This document shows, one piece after another, positions 33,128 through 45,929 of a stretch of 64,000 nucleotides of DNA. The stretch is from Patiria miniata (Eukaryota; Echinodermata; Asteroidea; Valvatida; Asterinidae). Both the position numbers and the translations under genes were made by a program. How positions within the stretch are numbered: position 1 is the stretch's first letter; every line of letters begins with the position of its first letter. Under the pieces are notes generated by a model. That model made no database searches and was not told where the DNA came from. It worked only from the letters and a program-made list of their open reading frames with translations. Where the stretch lies: positions 5,824,811-5,888,810 of the forward strand of contig NW_024037062.1 of assembly GCF_015706575.1 (NCBI RefSeq), in the 5' to 3' direction.

Positions 33128-33358
33128 ATGCCGGTAGAGAGCAACCAATTAATTCGTTATTACTTCAATTTAGGGCTTAATTACGACGAAATAATTGCAT
33201 CACTTCTCGCAAACAACAATATTATCATCAGCAAACGGCATCTTAACCGGAAACTGCGAGTTTTAGGTCTTTTTCGGCGAAAAAGTCACACCGATATTGT
33301 AGACGTCGCCACCTTTATTGAAGGAGAGTTGCAAACATCCGGGCAACTGCATGGCTAG
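33128..33358 (+). CDS. Short HTH / integrase-like ORF in the transposon, probably truncated
   Basis: ATG at 33128 gives 76 aa: MPVESNQLIRYYFNLGLNYD, then EIIASLLANNNIIISKRHLN and a basic LRVLGLFRRKS. The pattern (Y/F-x-LG-x-x-x-x-EI-x-x-x-L, then IS-x-R-x-L-x-R-x-L-x-x-x-GL-x-RR) resembles the N-terminal helix-turn-helix of metazoan genes with an rve/DDE integrase core, which typically continue SGQLxGYR; here TAG follows SGQLHG. No DDE domain was found downstream. The frame is open upstream to about 33086 without another ATG. Recognition is from memory of the family. Confidence 0.45.
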   Translation: MPVESNQLIRYYFNLGLNYDEIIASLLANNNIIISKRHLNRKLRVLGLFRRKSHTDIVDVATFIEGELQTSGQLHG

Positions 33359-33954
33359 GGCGGTGGAATTGTTTAAATATACCCAAGGATCAACTCCCTG
33401 GTTTTGGGGCTTCCATCTGAGAGCAGGCTTGATAAAATCACGGATGAAAAAATGGGTCCTATTGCCTGTGAAAGTGGAAGGGTGCCACTTATAAAATGGC
33501 TACATGCAGGCTCGGGAACTATCACTTTTCGGGAGGTGATTTTATTTGGGTGTGAATATTTAAAAATGTAATTGGCTAATGTACGTAAAATTGAAAAGAA
33601 ATGAAAAGATGAAAGACAAGACAATAATTAAATTTTTGTTTCAGAAACCCCAGTGATGTTGGCTTGCATGTTACTTGGCCCTGAACTTTGTTGATTTTAC
33701 ACTGTTTTCAATGGGGCTTGAATTAGTACAGTGGACCCCTATAGATGAATGCACTTGCGATGCGTTCAGAGTGGTATCAATATTGATAGAGAAACTATCA
33801 ATATTGTCAAACTCGTTTTTTTAACAAAAAGTTAGCCGAAAATCGGTTAAAACGGTCACCATGAGTACTAGCTAGTAGGACTATTCCAAAAATAAAAATA
33901 GGGGTGCAACAATTTTGTGTGGGGAAGAGCAGATCGGGTCCCTACATATATACT

Positions 33955-34855
33955 TCCTAAAAACAAGACTCGCCAAACATGTACTTGCAAAAAACAAGAC
34001 TGTTACTAAAAATAGACTTCACAAAAACAAGACTCGCGAAAAATACTTGCAAAAAACAAGACTCAGGAAACATATACTTGCAAAAAACAAGACTGTAACT
34101 AAAATAGACTTCACAAAAACAAGACAGCAAAACATACTTGCAAAAAACAAGACTCGGGAAACATATACTTGCAAAAAACAAGACTCGGGAAACATATACT
34201 TGCAAAAAACAAGACTGTTACTAAAAATAGACTTCACAAAAACAAGACTCGCGAAACATACTTGCAAAAAACAAGATTTGCCAAATTTATACTTGCAAAA
34301 AACAAGACTCGGGAAACATATACTTGCAAAAAACAAGACTCGGGAAACATATACTTGCAAAAAACAAGACTGTTACTAAAAATAGACTTCCCAAAAAAAA
34401 GACTCGCGAAACATACTTGCAAAAAACAAGACTCAGGAAACATATACTTCCAAAAAACAAGACTGTTACTAAAAATAGACTTCACCAAAACAAGACTCGC
34501 GAAACATACTTGCAAAAAACAAGACTCGGGAAACATATACTTCCAAAAAACAAGACTGTTACTAAAAATAGACTTCACAAAAACAAGACTCGCAAAACAT
34601 ACTTGCAAAAAACAAGATTTGCCAAATTTATACTTGCAAAAAACAAGACTCGGGAAACATATACTTGCAAAAAACAAGACTCGGGAAACATATACTTGCA
34701 AAAAACAAGATTCGCCAAACATATACATCCAAAAAACAAGACTTGCTAAACATATACATCCAAAAAACAAGATTTGCTAAACATATACATCCGAAAAACA
34801 AGATTCCACAAACATATACATCCGAAAAACAAGATTCACCAAACATATACTTGCA
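33955..34855 (-). repeat. Right arm: 31-bp tandem repeats, inverted
   Basis: Reverse orientation of the left-arm repeats and longer (about 29 units). Higher-order pattern: blocks containing GACTGTTACTAAAAATAGAC recur about every 90-125 bp, indicating block amplification. Confidence 0.93.
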
Positions 34856-34904
34856 AAAGAGCAATTTATACATTCGATGGCACTAACGGGCCTTCGTAGT
34901 AGAG

Positions 34905-37900
34905 TATGGATGTGTCGAGATAAAGCTGAAAGTATCGCTGTGGGTCCGATCCGCACTATACATCGTGGCTGACTGAATGCATATTATTGCGGTGCTAATT
35001 TTACGTCGCATTGTATCTGTATTGAATCACTTGGTTGATAAATGATTGATAACGTGTTGGTGGTGTTAGTTTCTGCAGGCATGAGAGTCATCTAATCCAA
35101 GCTGATGAATGGAAACCCGGCGTTACGGAGGGCCGAATTAGAAGATACGGGAACTTTTATCTTCTGCTCGACAACAGTCACCAACAACAACCCGAAAGGT
35201 TAAATCACGACGTCGTTAATATTTCTGCTCACGTTCCGAATTAAAACAGTTTCGTCAGTTTGATCCCATCGTAGGAGGGAACGAGGTGTCTCAGAGGGAG
35301 GGCATGGACCGCAGTCGTTCTAAAACTATTTTCCGGCTAATCTCCACTCTAAAATTCCTCAACCCCAATATCAAAACTGTTCTTTTATTGTGCCAATTTG
35401 TAACAAATCATTTCAAAAACGCCTTGACAAATTATTGTGTGAGTCTTTACCATAACTACACTTATTACAATTCCTAAATAATCGTGTTTATGTAGGCCTA
35501 TACGTAATTACGGTTACCATGATTGAAATTTCCTGTGTACAGAATTTAGCCTCCTCTCGAAAAAGTTTAAAATCAACAGTGTTATTGCAAACGTGCAGAC
35601 GAAGACCTGCGTCTGCACGTTTTGAACTGTATAACACTGCTATTTAATAGTATCAGGACACTATATCTGTCCACGCCAAATTTTACTTTGGAAGAATTGC
35701 AGAGGAGAAACCTCCAGACATTCTGAGAAGTTTAATTGGTTATACATGTAATTATATGTCACCATCGGAATTTGAATTTCCAAAGTTTGACTTTGGAAGC
35801 TTGATCATATGAGATATGCATGCTGCCATTGGGTAGTATGACGATGAACTTACTAATTAGGCTATAGACCAAGCCTATGTCGTAACATTTGCATGGAATT
35901 TTGCTGCCAAGGAGGATACAATTACCCGCGACTCTTCAGAAGGCGTTAAGTAATCACTTTAGGGATCTGAATAGATTTACTCTTAATTTCATTCTAATTT
36001 CAGTCGCTAACAAGATTAGGTTTCCATCCTGTGAGTAAAGAATTGTTGAAAGAGCCTGTTTCATCCGTGCATCAACTTCGTTATTCGTTTATTTATGTTT
36101 TGATCAATACTGGCGTCACCAAAGACCTTCTCGCTCTTACATAATACCTTTCCTGGTTGACCCAAACTGAAGTACTTCCGACTCTGTCATAGTCTTATGT
36201 TGATGTTGTAAGATTAAACACTTTCGGTGCCCAGAAAAATACATTGCGTATACTTGTATGCGTATAGCATATTGTACCATAATAAGATCAGTCAAGATCA
36301 GTTTCGGCACACATGTCACAAACTTCGATCACTTCTAATAATGTCGCTATGCACATGTCGACCCGGTTGCAAATTTGTCTTCTGCAGGATAAACTCGTTT
36401 ACCTTAATACGCATGCGTGAAACATATCACGTGTTTGAATAAATAATCATGTGATTTGAAATTACTTTATATGCATTTGAGAAGCTTACATGTGTAAGTA
36501 GCCATTTCGCGATACTCGTGTCCGCCCCGTTGTCAACCACCACTGCCCGGCCAGCTCGCGAGCTGACGACACGATAGGCCTAGCTACACTAATTTAAGTG
36601 TATAAAACGAATGATGGCTCGTTTTCTTTAAAGGGCCCATGCAATGTATTTTTTAATGGAATTCTTGAAATGCACATTTGTGTCCCATTTAACCTTATTT
36701 TCAATTGTTGTTTTGTGATTTAAAAGGGTAGTTTGGTGTCTTTTTTTGGTTTAAATGCACATTTCCATAGTAATGAGCAAAAGTGTGATGTCATTTCAGG
36801 CAGAAACCGTACCTCTATGTTAACAGCTATTTCAGCACCAAAAAGTTGCCAGAATTTATGATATTTTGCTGTCGTAAACTTTCCTTTCCGCAATGATTCG
36901 TTGTTATGTCAGTATATGGCAGTAAGCCGGTGAGCAAATTTTTTTCACGTTTTCAATGAGCAATTTCTTGTGTTCACAATTTCAACAAAAAATCCCTAAA
37001 CTGAACAGTGTCTTCCTGAAATGAATCACAAGCAACAGCTAGCGCCCTCAACTGTCAAAAAAAAGCATGGACATATTAAATGTTTAAAGAAGACTTAGTG
37101 TACTTTTCAATAAAATAAACCAAAACGGGATGTCAAATAGTTTTTATACAAATTAAGAGGAGTACAAAGTTGCACAAAATTGTTCCAAGAAAAATCTATT
37201 CGGATTCGTGACTCGTGTTTTTTAGCAGTCCATATACAAACCTTCGACTTTCACATTAACTCCTAAAACTCAGGAAACTGAATCATGCGAACATTGCTAC
37301 CTTCTCTCCACATTATTTTTTTCAGAGTCGTCAACAAGGGCTAATGCATTGGTATGTACAAGTCCGACGCTACACTAAGTAGAGGAAGATGATCGTTCTG
37401 CGCATGTGACGTGACCTGACTATCAAATCCCAACGCATGAATTGCACAGTTTTTGTGCGCGGTACAAGACCTAAACTTTTGGAAACTCACAATGTCATAA
37501 TTCATTTTGCGAGGGATCAATTATTTGTTTTGCCCATGATTTCTAGAACCATTTTTGATTAGGAGGAATTTTGTATACTTCATTGCAAAAACGGCCCCTC
37601 CTTAAATGGGCAACGTGATTACTGGGGTAACTAAGCGGACTTTTCTTTTATTGGTCCAGCATATGGCGAGGTTTACACAATAACTGCAATGATTTTAGAT
37701 GGACAGCAGACTTGGTACAAAAAAAGGAAATATCATACCCAAAATACCTTTGTTCTCAAATTAATAGCCGAATTTGAAGGCATAATAAACATATTTGTTG
37801 TGCAAAATGCCCGATCTCCATCCAAGCTGTGTATTAGGTGACATACCCGGTCGTCGTTACGTAGGGGATTTGTCTGATGGTGACTTTAAAATGTCATTAA

Positions 37901-40900
37901 ACGCAGAGGTGTCAAGTGAAACTCGTTAAAACAGGAAGAAATGTGAAACTGTCAGGTCGTGGCGTAAACAAAATTTTCATCCAAACCTCATTGGCCAGAG
38001 GCAACGCAAATACGCTGTCGTCAGGCCTGGCTGTCGTAACCATCATGTTTCGATAATATCATATGTTCATATTTTGTTATTGCGACCTCATGAAGGGGTC
38101 TTAAAAAGCTCTTGGAATTGAAGGCAACGATCCCAGGTGATCTACATGTGAATTAGACAAACAACCACATTCATCAGAGTGTGACAGGACACTTGCAGAT
38201 TCACATTAATTGCTCTCCTGGCGACGGCTGTTCGCAGCAGTCCGATCACGAAGCCTTCACCAAGTTATGCGCACAACTTGTCGTCAAAACGTGGGAATCG
38301 TTATGATCACGCAAGTGTCGTCGTATCTGTTAGAGTTGATAAATCTGAGTCGCGGACGTGTGGACAGGGAGGAAATTTGAGTGTTTTATGAGTAGATTTC
38401 TACGAGTTCCATCGCTATCAAGGCACCAGAAGCCTATCACCGTAAATGTATGTGTCGATTCGAACTTTTGCGTGATATACAATCCTTGCTCCAAGTTGTT
38501 ATACTGCAGATGTTCGATAATACGAATATCCTGCTATACACCGCAAGATCGCTGGACAAATCCCCACTCAACACTGCCGGGGCTATGCATTCCAGAGCGT
38601 GTCACCAATTGCTGTAGAATACCAACAGTGCTAATTGAAGGAAGACCGTGATGTCAAACCTGTGACGAGTTGAGAAATTATCTCTGACTATAGATTCTGC
38701 TTTTGGAACACCCAAAGTTACCTCTTCCTATATACTAAGGTGAGTCGGCTAGAATGCAATTCTTATTATCTTTATAGGTCCAATATGATTACATGTCAAC
38801 GATGATCTTTATTCGTGCGCAGCTGGGCGTACATAATGACACCGTGGTTCGCATTATGTTCATTATCACCTCAAAATGTTTATCTCCTTTAAATAAACAT
38901 TTAATTTTTCATTGAAAAAAAACCCAGCTTTTATTTCTTTGATAACGGACGGGTGACAAAAAGAGGGCAATTTTCCCGACGACATTATAATCACTTCTGA
39001 CCTGCCACCTGAAAATGCCCCAACAATTTCTTCATGACGCAAAGTTTGAAAAATTACATTTTTCTATGACTAGAAGAGGCTCTTACAACTTTTCAAATGT
39101 TTATTCCAAGCAGAGGGCATAGCTGGCCATAAAAAGCACAGTGACTTCCATTTGACTTTATTCAGACCAATTCCCGGTGTAAATTAGATCGAAGGACTTC
39201 GACGTTTTTATAAACGGGATGGAAGTCATTTTTGAAAATTAAATTAGTTTGATCACCATACAATCAAACAATATGGATATGTGAAAGCGATATGAAATTG
39301 CATTTTCATGTTGTAGGCGAGATTGAAGCTCGCGAGATATTCACTCTAAAAGAAAGGACATTAGGAAGACGTGTGGCAACGTGCTTTGAACTGTGGATGG
39401 AAGCAAAGATAGTGTTTTCTACTTTCGGCGTTGACGTTGCTTTTGTTGAAAGGGGCGTTAATAAGGAACTAAGCTGTTGATCTCTTACGCATTCGATAGA
39501 TATAGAAATAATCTGTAGGTTGCGGTGCGGGCATTTGAATCTTTTTTTTTTTTTAACGGAACATCATTCCCTAGCTGGCCAAAACTGGAGATATTATAAA
39601 ACCAATATTTGCCTCATAAATAATAATTCATGTCCCAGAAATCATCTCCCATAGGTACAGGTCAGCTGGTGCCAGGATCCCTGGACCGATTCAAGAAGAT
39701 TCGATTTCAATAATTATTACTACATTATGATTGGGTCTGATTTTCCGCCTGTCCATCGAGGGATGGTGCGTTCCCCATTATAATGACTACGTTTGACATG
39801 TTTGACACCAAACGCCCCAAGCACCTGCTAGCCTACTCCATCTGCACACGTTGGATGTTCAGTTGCCGTATGCCTCCTGATCACTCGTCCTTCACGGTCT
39901 GATAAACACGCCCCTCTCGCCACTTTAAACCACAGGCTGTAATGCTTCATATTGCAATTATTCTTCAATCCGGAAATCATGTTGTGTGCGGAAGAACTAA
40001 ACGTCAGTAATTATGGTGAGTAGGCTTAAAGTTGTGAAAACGGTTAGCGCTCATTATTAAGGTGTTTCATTTCCTGCGTCGTTAAAGATTTAAAATGGGG
40101 CTACCCGTTCATTGGATAAAGACCTTTTAGTTTCGAACTCTGACTGCAGCAGAAACTGTTCGACCGAGTGTTTTGTCCCGGAGATCAGCACCCGATCTTG
40201 TGCAATACTTTAGAAAAAGCCTTGAAGAAAGGAACAATTTAGAAATCGAAAAATCGAGTAAGTATGTTAAGATCAGTTAAAAGTTAAAAGGACCGTGTTT
40301 GGGGATTTAAAGTCGTCACATGCTTTCAAGCGAATGATTTTGCATGCTTAAAGCCCGGTTCATCTCAGCGGGAAAGCAAATGCGTTGCAAATTAAATCAG
40401 GGGAGCATTCGCTGCGAAATTCGCCGGAGTTGAAATGTGTTCAATTAACTTTTGCAAATTTGCAGCACGAAAACCCGCCCTGACGTCACAAATTCGCGTT
40501 CACGTTCGCTTCCGCGCCGAGTATGAACCGGGCTTTAGTCAAAGATTATGAATTAGTGCATATGCGTGGCACCTTGACACCATTGATATGGAGATCAATG
40601 GTTGACACCCTATCACTCAGCGACGAAAACGCGCTAGGGCGTGATGCACAGATAAGACGCTGACGCCTGCAATATTAGTAACTACGCGTATATCACCAAT
40701 GGACACCATTGGCAAGAACTTTGTTTTTGCCGATCCAACAATTAATAACAGTGCGATAAATATGAAAGTGGTCATTAGATAACCAATCTGTCGAAATGTC
40801 AGCTCAATAATATTTTTTTGAAACAGTGCTTCTTCATTATTTTGGCTCGACAGAGTAAGGTTTTCGTTGAAAGCCCTCCCTTCCAAAATGTTCATTAGTA

Positions 40901-41402
40901 CGTTTTGACTTGCACCTCCTTTGTCATGATCCCAAGTTTGTCAGCTGGGAAAGTAATTATCATTCATAAATGATGTAAGCAATTGCAGACTAAACTAAAT
41001 TCGGTCAATTGTTGCAGTATTTAAAAAAAGAAGCCATTTATTTCTGGGGATGGTTACGTTCTAACTATTGCGAGGAAATGATGGTAATTCTCTTTTTCTC
41101 GAAAATGACAGTATACTAGGCGCAGTGATTTCACAGGATGCTTGATACTATTTTTTTTTTTTAACAATCAAGTAGGATATTTTATAGTTTCATTTGTAAT
41201 GTTTGCAAATGGTGTCTATTGCCTTCCTCGCATTTGTGTTATTGATGGTCGTTGCCGTCATGCCTCAGGCATTGCACGCGTCCGATGACTTTAATCATTT
41301 GCAAATTGTAACGAGCTTGGCTGGAATCCAGCGCCTGAAGCTCACGCAAGCCTCGCCCAATTGTGCACAGCTCAAACCGTGACCGATCGATGACTAAACT
41401 CC
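34905..41402. other. 6.5 kb without a recognisable gene
   Basis: Read on both strands: short open frames only, none with convincing splice sites or family motifs. 38738 (CTAAG|GTGAGT), 40016 and 40256 have donor-like sequences that could belong to 5' UTR exons. A minus-strand 92-codon frame (40617-40895) contains one hydrophobic stretch but nothing recognisable. Confidence 0.4.
35589..35622. repeat. Perfect 13-bp hairpin
   Basis: AAACGTGCAGACG, 8-nt loop, CGTCTGCACGTTT. Outside it, CAGTGTTAT and ATAACACTG extend the symmetry after small bulges. Confidence 0.85.
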
Positions 41403-41424
41403 GGTTCGGGGGCGCCCGATAGTC

Positions 41425-42000
41425 CGAAGGTTCGGACATTTGATGCAAAAGTCGAAAGGTTCATTAATCCGAAGGTTCATTTATCCGAAGGTTCGGTAGT
41501 CCGAATTTAGGATAAGATTAATCAGTCCGAAGGTCCAATTGTCCAAAACGAAAATAAGGTTCAATAGTCCAAAGTTTCATTGTTCCGAATTGACAATAAG
41601 CTTCGATAGCCGGCCCTAAAAAACCCCTAAGGTCCGATAGTCCGAATCGACAATAAGGTCCGATAGTCCGAATGGTAATTAATGTCTGATAGTCCGAAGT
41701 GTCAGACTGACGAACTGTATTGTCCATTCGTATTAGTACTATCGAACCTTATTGTCAATTCGGACTATCGAACCCTACACTGTATTCGTACTATCAAACC
41801 TTATCATCTATTCGTACTATCGAACCTTCGGATTAATTAAACCTCATTCTATTCTCGGACTAATGGGCCCTTCGGACTATCGAACCTTCGGACTATCGAA
41901 CATTCGGACTATTGAACCTTCGGACTAACGAACCTTTGGACTAATGACCCTTCGGACTGAAGAACCTTCGGACTATCGAACCTTTGGACTATCGGGCTGT
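41425..42000. repeat. Palindromic array of TCCGAAGG(T/C)TC motifs, copy 1
   Basis: 41425-41730 has AGTCCGAAGGTTCGATAGTC-type units; 41740-42000 has the inverted GGACTATCGAACCTTCGG units. Unit spacing varies between about 13 and 40 bp. Ends GCCCGATAGTCC and GGACTATCGGGC are inverted repeats. Confidence 0.85.
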
Positions 42001-42249
42001 AACCTCAGGATCAGACCTTAATGTGTGCAGAGCCACACTAACAGTCTAATACATCAGATCATGCAATATTAATCGGCGCCGTCTATGGCAGTTGTGACGT
42101 CATTCTAAAAATCTAGAAGTCAAGACGCCGCTTGTTGATTTGCATTTTTTCCGCACACATGTCATAGACGCATGGCGGCAAGGCGTGCAAACGTCATGAA
42201 CGAATCGAAAACTGTAAAGTTCAGAAAAATAAATTTTCAAAATTGAGCA

Positions 42250-42440
42250 TGGACTGTAATTGCCTGCAGGAGGAGCGCATACGCACTAGTTTCCCCCATT
42301 GTTTTGGGGAAATTTAAGCAATTGGCCTAGACGTTGTTTCTCAAGGGTTCGTGGGCAATATGTTGGTCGTGATAACGCCCTCTCGTGGCGGCGGGTTATC
42401 GCGGCCGCGCGTTATCGAGTATCAAACAAACAACGTCTAG
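42250..42440 (+). mobile_element. Solo arm of the 21132-21645 foldback
   Basis: GGACTGTAATTGCCTGCAGG, CCCCCATTGTTTTGGGG, CGCCCTCTCGTGGCGGCGGG and TAACGCGCGGCCGCGATAAC (reverse sense) match the right portion of the 21-kb element with divergence. No left arm here. Confidence 0.65.
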
Positions 42441-42574
42441 CCCCTAGACTACGTCAGCTCCCATGCATGTAGTATGGTGGTAACTGAACTGTAGAAGAGC
42501 ATTTGCAATAAGCCGAAACTTAAACAGATTTGCTTTGTTAACATCTCTGCCGCATTTGAGAGTGAAATCCGAAG

Positions 42575-43075
42575 GGCCCATTAGTCCGAAAACAGAAGAT
42601 GGTTAACATGTAAATAGTCCGAAGGTTCGATAGTCCGAATTCACAATAAGGTTTGATAGTCCGAATTGACAATGTGACCTTATTGTTGATTCGGACTATC
42701 GGACCTTATTGTCGATTCGGACTATCGGACCTTATTGTCGATTCAGATTATCGAACCTAATTTTCAATTCAGAATAATGAACCTTCGGACATTTTTAAGT
42801 GAACCTTATTTTTGTTTCGGATTAATAATCTTTCAGACTGATTTCGGACTGATGAACCTTCGGACTAATGAACCTTCGGACTATTGCTTCAAATGTTCGG
42901 ATTAACGAATTTTATTTCATTTTCGGACTTACGAACCCCCTTTTATGGGAATTTCGTGCATTCGGACTATCGAACCTTCAGACTAAAAAACCTTCGGACT
43001 ACCTAACCTTCGGACTAATGAACCTTCGGACTATGAACCTTCGGTCTAATGAACCTTCGGACTATCGGGTGGACA
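42575..43075. repeat. TCCGAAGG palindromic array, copy 2
   Basis: 42575-42675 in AGTCCGAAGG orientation, 42680-43075 in GGACTATCGAACCTTCGG orientation, ending GGACTATCGGG. Confidence 0.85.
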
Positions 43076-43079
43076 CCAT

Positions 43080-44435
43080 TCAAATTGGTCTGGCGACGCC
43101 AGTGAATTTGAACATGAAGATTCGCATCAGCATCAGACCAAAGTTCCTAAAACACCCTTTATGAAAATGTTTGTAGCTTGTAGTAATTGTCTACAGCTTT
43201 CATTACAGTATTTTCATATTGACACCTGCACGAGAAACATTCATGTACCAGAAACTTCGAGGAATATCGTAAATCGAACAGAAAAAGAAAAAGAACAGAA
43301 CATCCTCCGATTGAGATGGCACCTGCAGATTGTTTCTCATCCGTTTTCCTTCTGGCAAGGCTATGGAATAAAATTTGAATTCGTTTTCGCAACGGATTGC
43401 CCGAATAAAAAAAACCTCCTGAATTATTCCATTTTGGGCGCCTTCTACCTTTCAGGGTCAGCAAAATCTATCGCTTCACAATCGAGACTGTTGATTTCCC
43501 CAACTGTAATATTTTCCTCAAGATACGGAAGCACCGAAGTGAAACCACCCGAGGACAATACTGATCGGAAGTGATTATGGACGCTGCCGTAAGTTTTCCC
43601 CCTACATTTTGGGAACTTTAAGATAAATGTCGTCAAGGATCTAGAATATTTTGGTAACTGTGCGGTTAAGGCACAAACCACAAGGATCGAAGTGCACTTT
43701 TATCAACTTGAAAATGGAACTGTTTCCTCTGGTTTTGTTTTGAGACGTGCAACACTGCAGCAGTGAAGTAGAAGTTTTTGGAATAAAAGTTGTCATCTCA
43801 TAGCACCACAAATGGAGAGGTCTATTTTAAGTTGTTTCAGAAAATTGAGGACAGTAGGCATATTTCAGTATAATTGCAATTTATTTGGTGTTAGTGCCAC
43901 ATCTTAACTTTTTTGTTAGTCTGTTTTATTTCTTTACTCTCGTCTTTTTATAGGTAAAGCGAATTTCACTTTTTCTCCCTTATTGTGGTTTAGTTCCACT
44001 GCCCCTCTGACTATGCAAGGTGCTATATTCAAGCAAGTGTCCAATTTGTTAAGATCTTTTTAAAATCCTTGTCCCGGACTGTAATCTATGCTAGACAAAA
44101 AGGAATACACGAAGGCAGGAAATCTCAAAATGTTCCCTTAATGGTCATCGCAGTTTCGCAATAGGAAAATATCGTTTTACCGTACCGATAGGGTTCTATT
44201 CTCAGTCTCAACACCTAATCCCTGGACAAGTCATCTGTCCTTGCACATTGAAAGGATAGTTCTTAGTGTTTTGCTTGGGCTGTTGCGAGAGGCTCACTTT
44301 TGACAACACACATTGATGTTCATTCTAAGACGTTAATCCCTGTTAAGTATCACACCGTTCAGTTTGAATGGGTGCAAGGTTTGAAAAAGTTCCCTGATAA
44401 TGGAAAGAAAACAAAGCATTTTCCTTGTAGGACTC
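43080..44435. other. Unrecognised DNA
   Basis: Two overlapping open frames on opposite strands (43161-43574 plus, 43445-43681 minus) show no family motif or splice context. No repeat ends found. Confidence 0.35.
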
Positions 44436-44439
44436 TGTT

Positions 44440-45925
44440 AAAGCGCCGTGCGACCTACACAAGCCATATGGTTGCGAAGGCAAAGCGACCATCGTTGTCT
44501 GGAAAGCTAATCCGATTACGTACTAATACGCTTTAACAGAGCATTGAAAATCATGAACCCCCAAAACATGGCCTTTTGAACGTTGTGTTTCTCAGAAAAT
44601 ATGCTCGGTGTGATTGAAATGTTACATTCTAACTGAAGAAGAAATTCTAAACTTCATGTCAGTGAAAAAAAATCGCCGTCATCGATGCCGAAACGTCAAT
44701 ACTGCTTACTGTCAAAGCTGACCTTCAAGTCTGGAAGAAATCGTTCGAAAACTTCCCCAAATGTATGAATTTAGGCTATCCCAATTTCTAGGAATTTACC
44801 TGAGTTGTTTTTTCACGAGTAGGCCTATTGGACAATTATCATCTAAGTATCTTCCGAATTTCAGCTTAATCTGTTGTTGCAGACGCAAGTGCTACACATG
44901 GAACCGTCTCCAAGGAAAATTTAGAAGAGGATCAAAAATATTATTTGCCAACCCAACCCATAAGCCTTGTTCAGCAAAGCGCTACGGCTGACCGATTTCC
45001 GCCCGGCACGCAATGATGAAACAGCATTTTAGCATATTCATTAGCGTTACTCGGCGTGACATGCCTTGGGTCTCGGTATCGACCAATGGAAGCCGACAAA
45101 AAGGGTGATATTTATTAATTAATAACTTGCGAAGGAGGCTTTTATGCAATTGTTTACTGCACACCGTAATGGATAGGAACCTCGTTAATATTCGTGATGC
45201 TTAAAAAGATTGATAGATATTGCACACGCCAGTGTTACAATTTTCAAAATTGCACGTAGCCAGGCCTATTTTTCCAATTTCAACAAAAAGTAATGAACAT
45301 ATCATAACGATTTTTTTAGCACATACTTGGATCATTATAAGGGAAATAAATCCTGAAAGTTGCATGGGATTGGTGTGTATATCCCCCCACTTTTTGACCA
45401 TGGGGGTGGACTATTGAATTCCTCCACACTTTTTTGTGATAAAAAAAATATGCAGATTTTGAGGTATTTTCCGATGTCCCAAGAACTAAAATGTATAAAA
45501 AGCTTTAAAAATGTAAGCGCGAGTATACATATTGATATACATCTTTATTCTGAAGAGTGCCCCTTAGTACAATATGCTGTCCAGGCCCCCCCCCCCCCCG
45601 CATTTCGAATTTCCACGGCCGGGCAATTTTAGGATTTTGGTCATACTCTATCCCCCCCCACTCGCCGGCACAGATTTACGCCACTGGTAACCAGTGTTGA
45701 CGTGTTGACGTTTCGGCATCAATGACGGCGATTTTTTTTTACTGACATTAAGTTTAGAATTTCTTGTTCCGTTACAATTTAACATTTCAATCATACATAG
45801 CATATTTTCTGAGATATGCAACGTTCAAACGGCCATTTTATTTGTTGCGCATGAATTTCACTGCTCTGCTATAGCGTCTAAGTACGTAATCGGATTAGCT
45901 TTCCTAATAACGGCAGACGCTTTGC
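44440..45925. repeat. Inverted-repeat pair about 1.5 kb long overall
   Basis: 44440-44710 and 45690-45925 are reverse complements with divergence (TCGCCGTCATCGATGCCGAA at 44672 pairs with TTCGGCATCAATGACGGCGA at 45713; GCTAATCCGATTACGTACT at 44505 also pairs). The interior includes a hAT-like end at 45360-45685. Likely a large foldback element. Confidence 0.6.
45360..45685 (-). mobile_element. hAT-like fragment
   Basis: Contains TATATCCCCCCACTTTTTGACC as in 832-853 and ends GATTTACGCCACTG, the counterpart of the 484 and 4054 ends. The left end is lost. Confidence 0.5.
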
Positions 45926-45929
45926 CTGA

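Larger units (their letters stand above)
31811..34898. mobile_element. 3.1-kb transposon with 31-bp minisatellite arms
   Basis: Ends TACGAAAGCCCGTTAGTGCC and the reverse complement of the right end match over about 40 bp with one mismatch. Perfect 6-bp duplication GTAGAG at 31805-31810 and 34899-34904 (or 8-bp GTAGAGTA if the ends are set two bases inward). Both arms are tandem 31-bp repeats in opposite orientation. The centre has an HINE-like insertion (32382-33068), a short HTH/integrase-like ORF and about 600 bp of unique DNA. Confidence 0.85.

Noticed and set aside
38358..38651. 97-codon plus frame, Cys-rich
   Set aside because: No signal peptide, no regular Cys spacing and no recognisable family; treated as chance.
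40617..40895. 92-codon minus frame with a hydrophobic segment
   Set aside because: No homologue recognised, no splice context, and such frames are expected by chance in this much AT-rich DNA.
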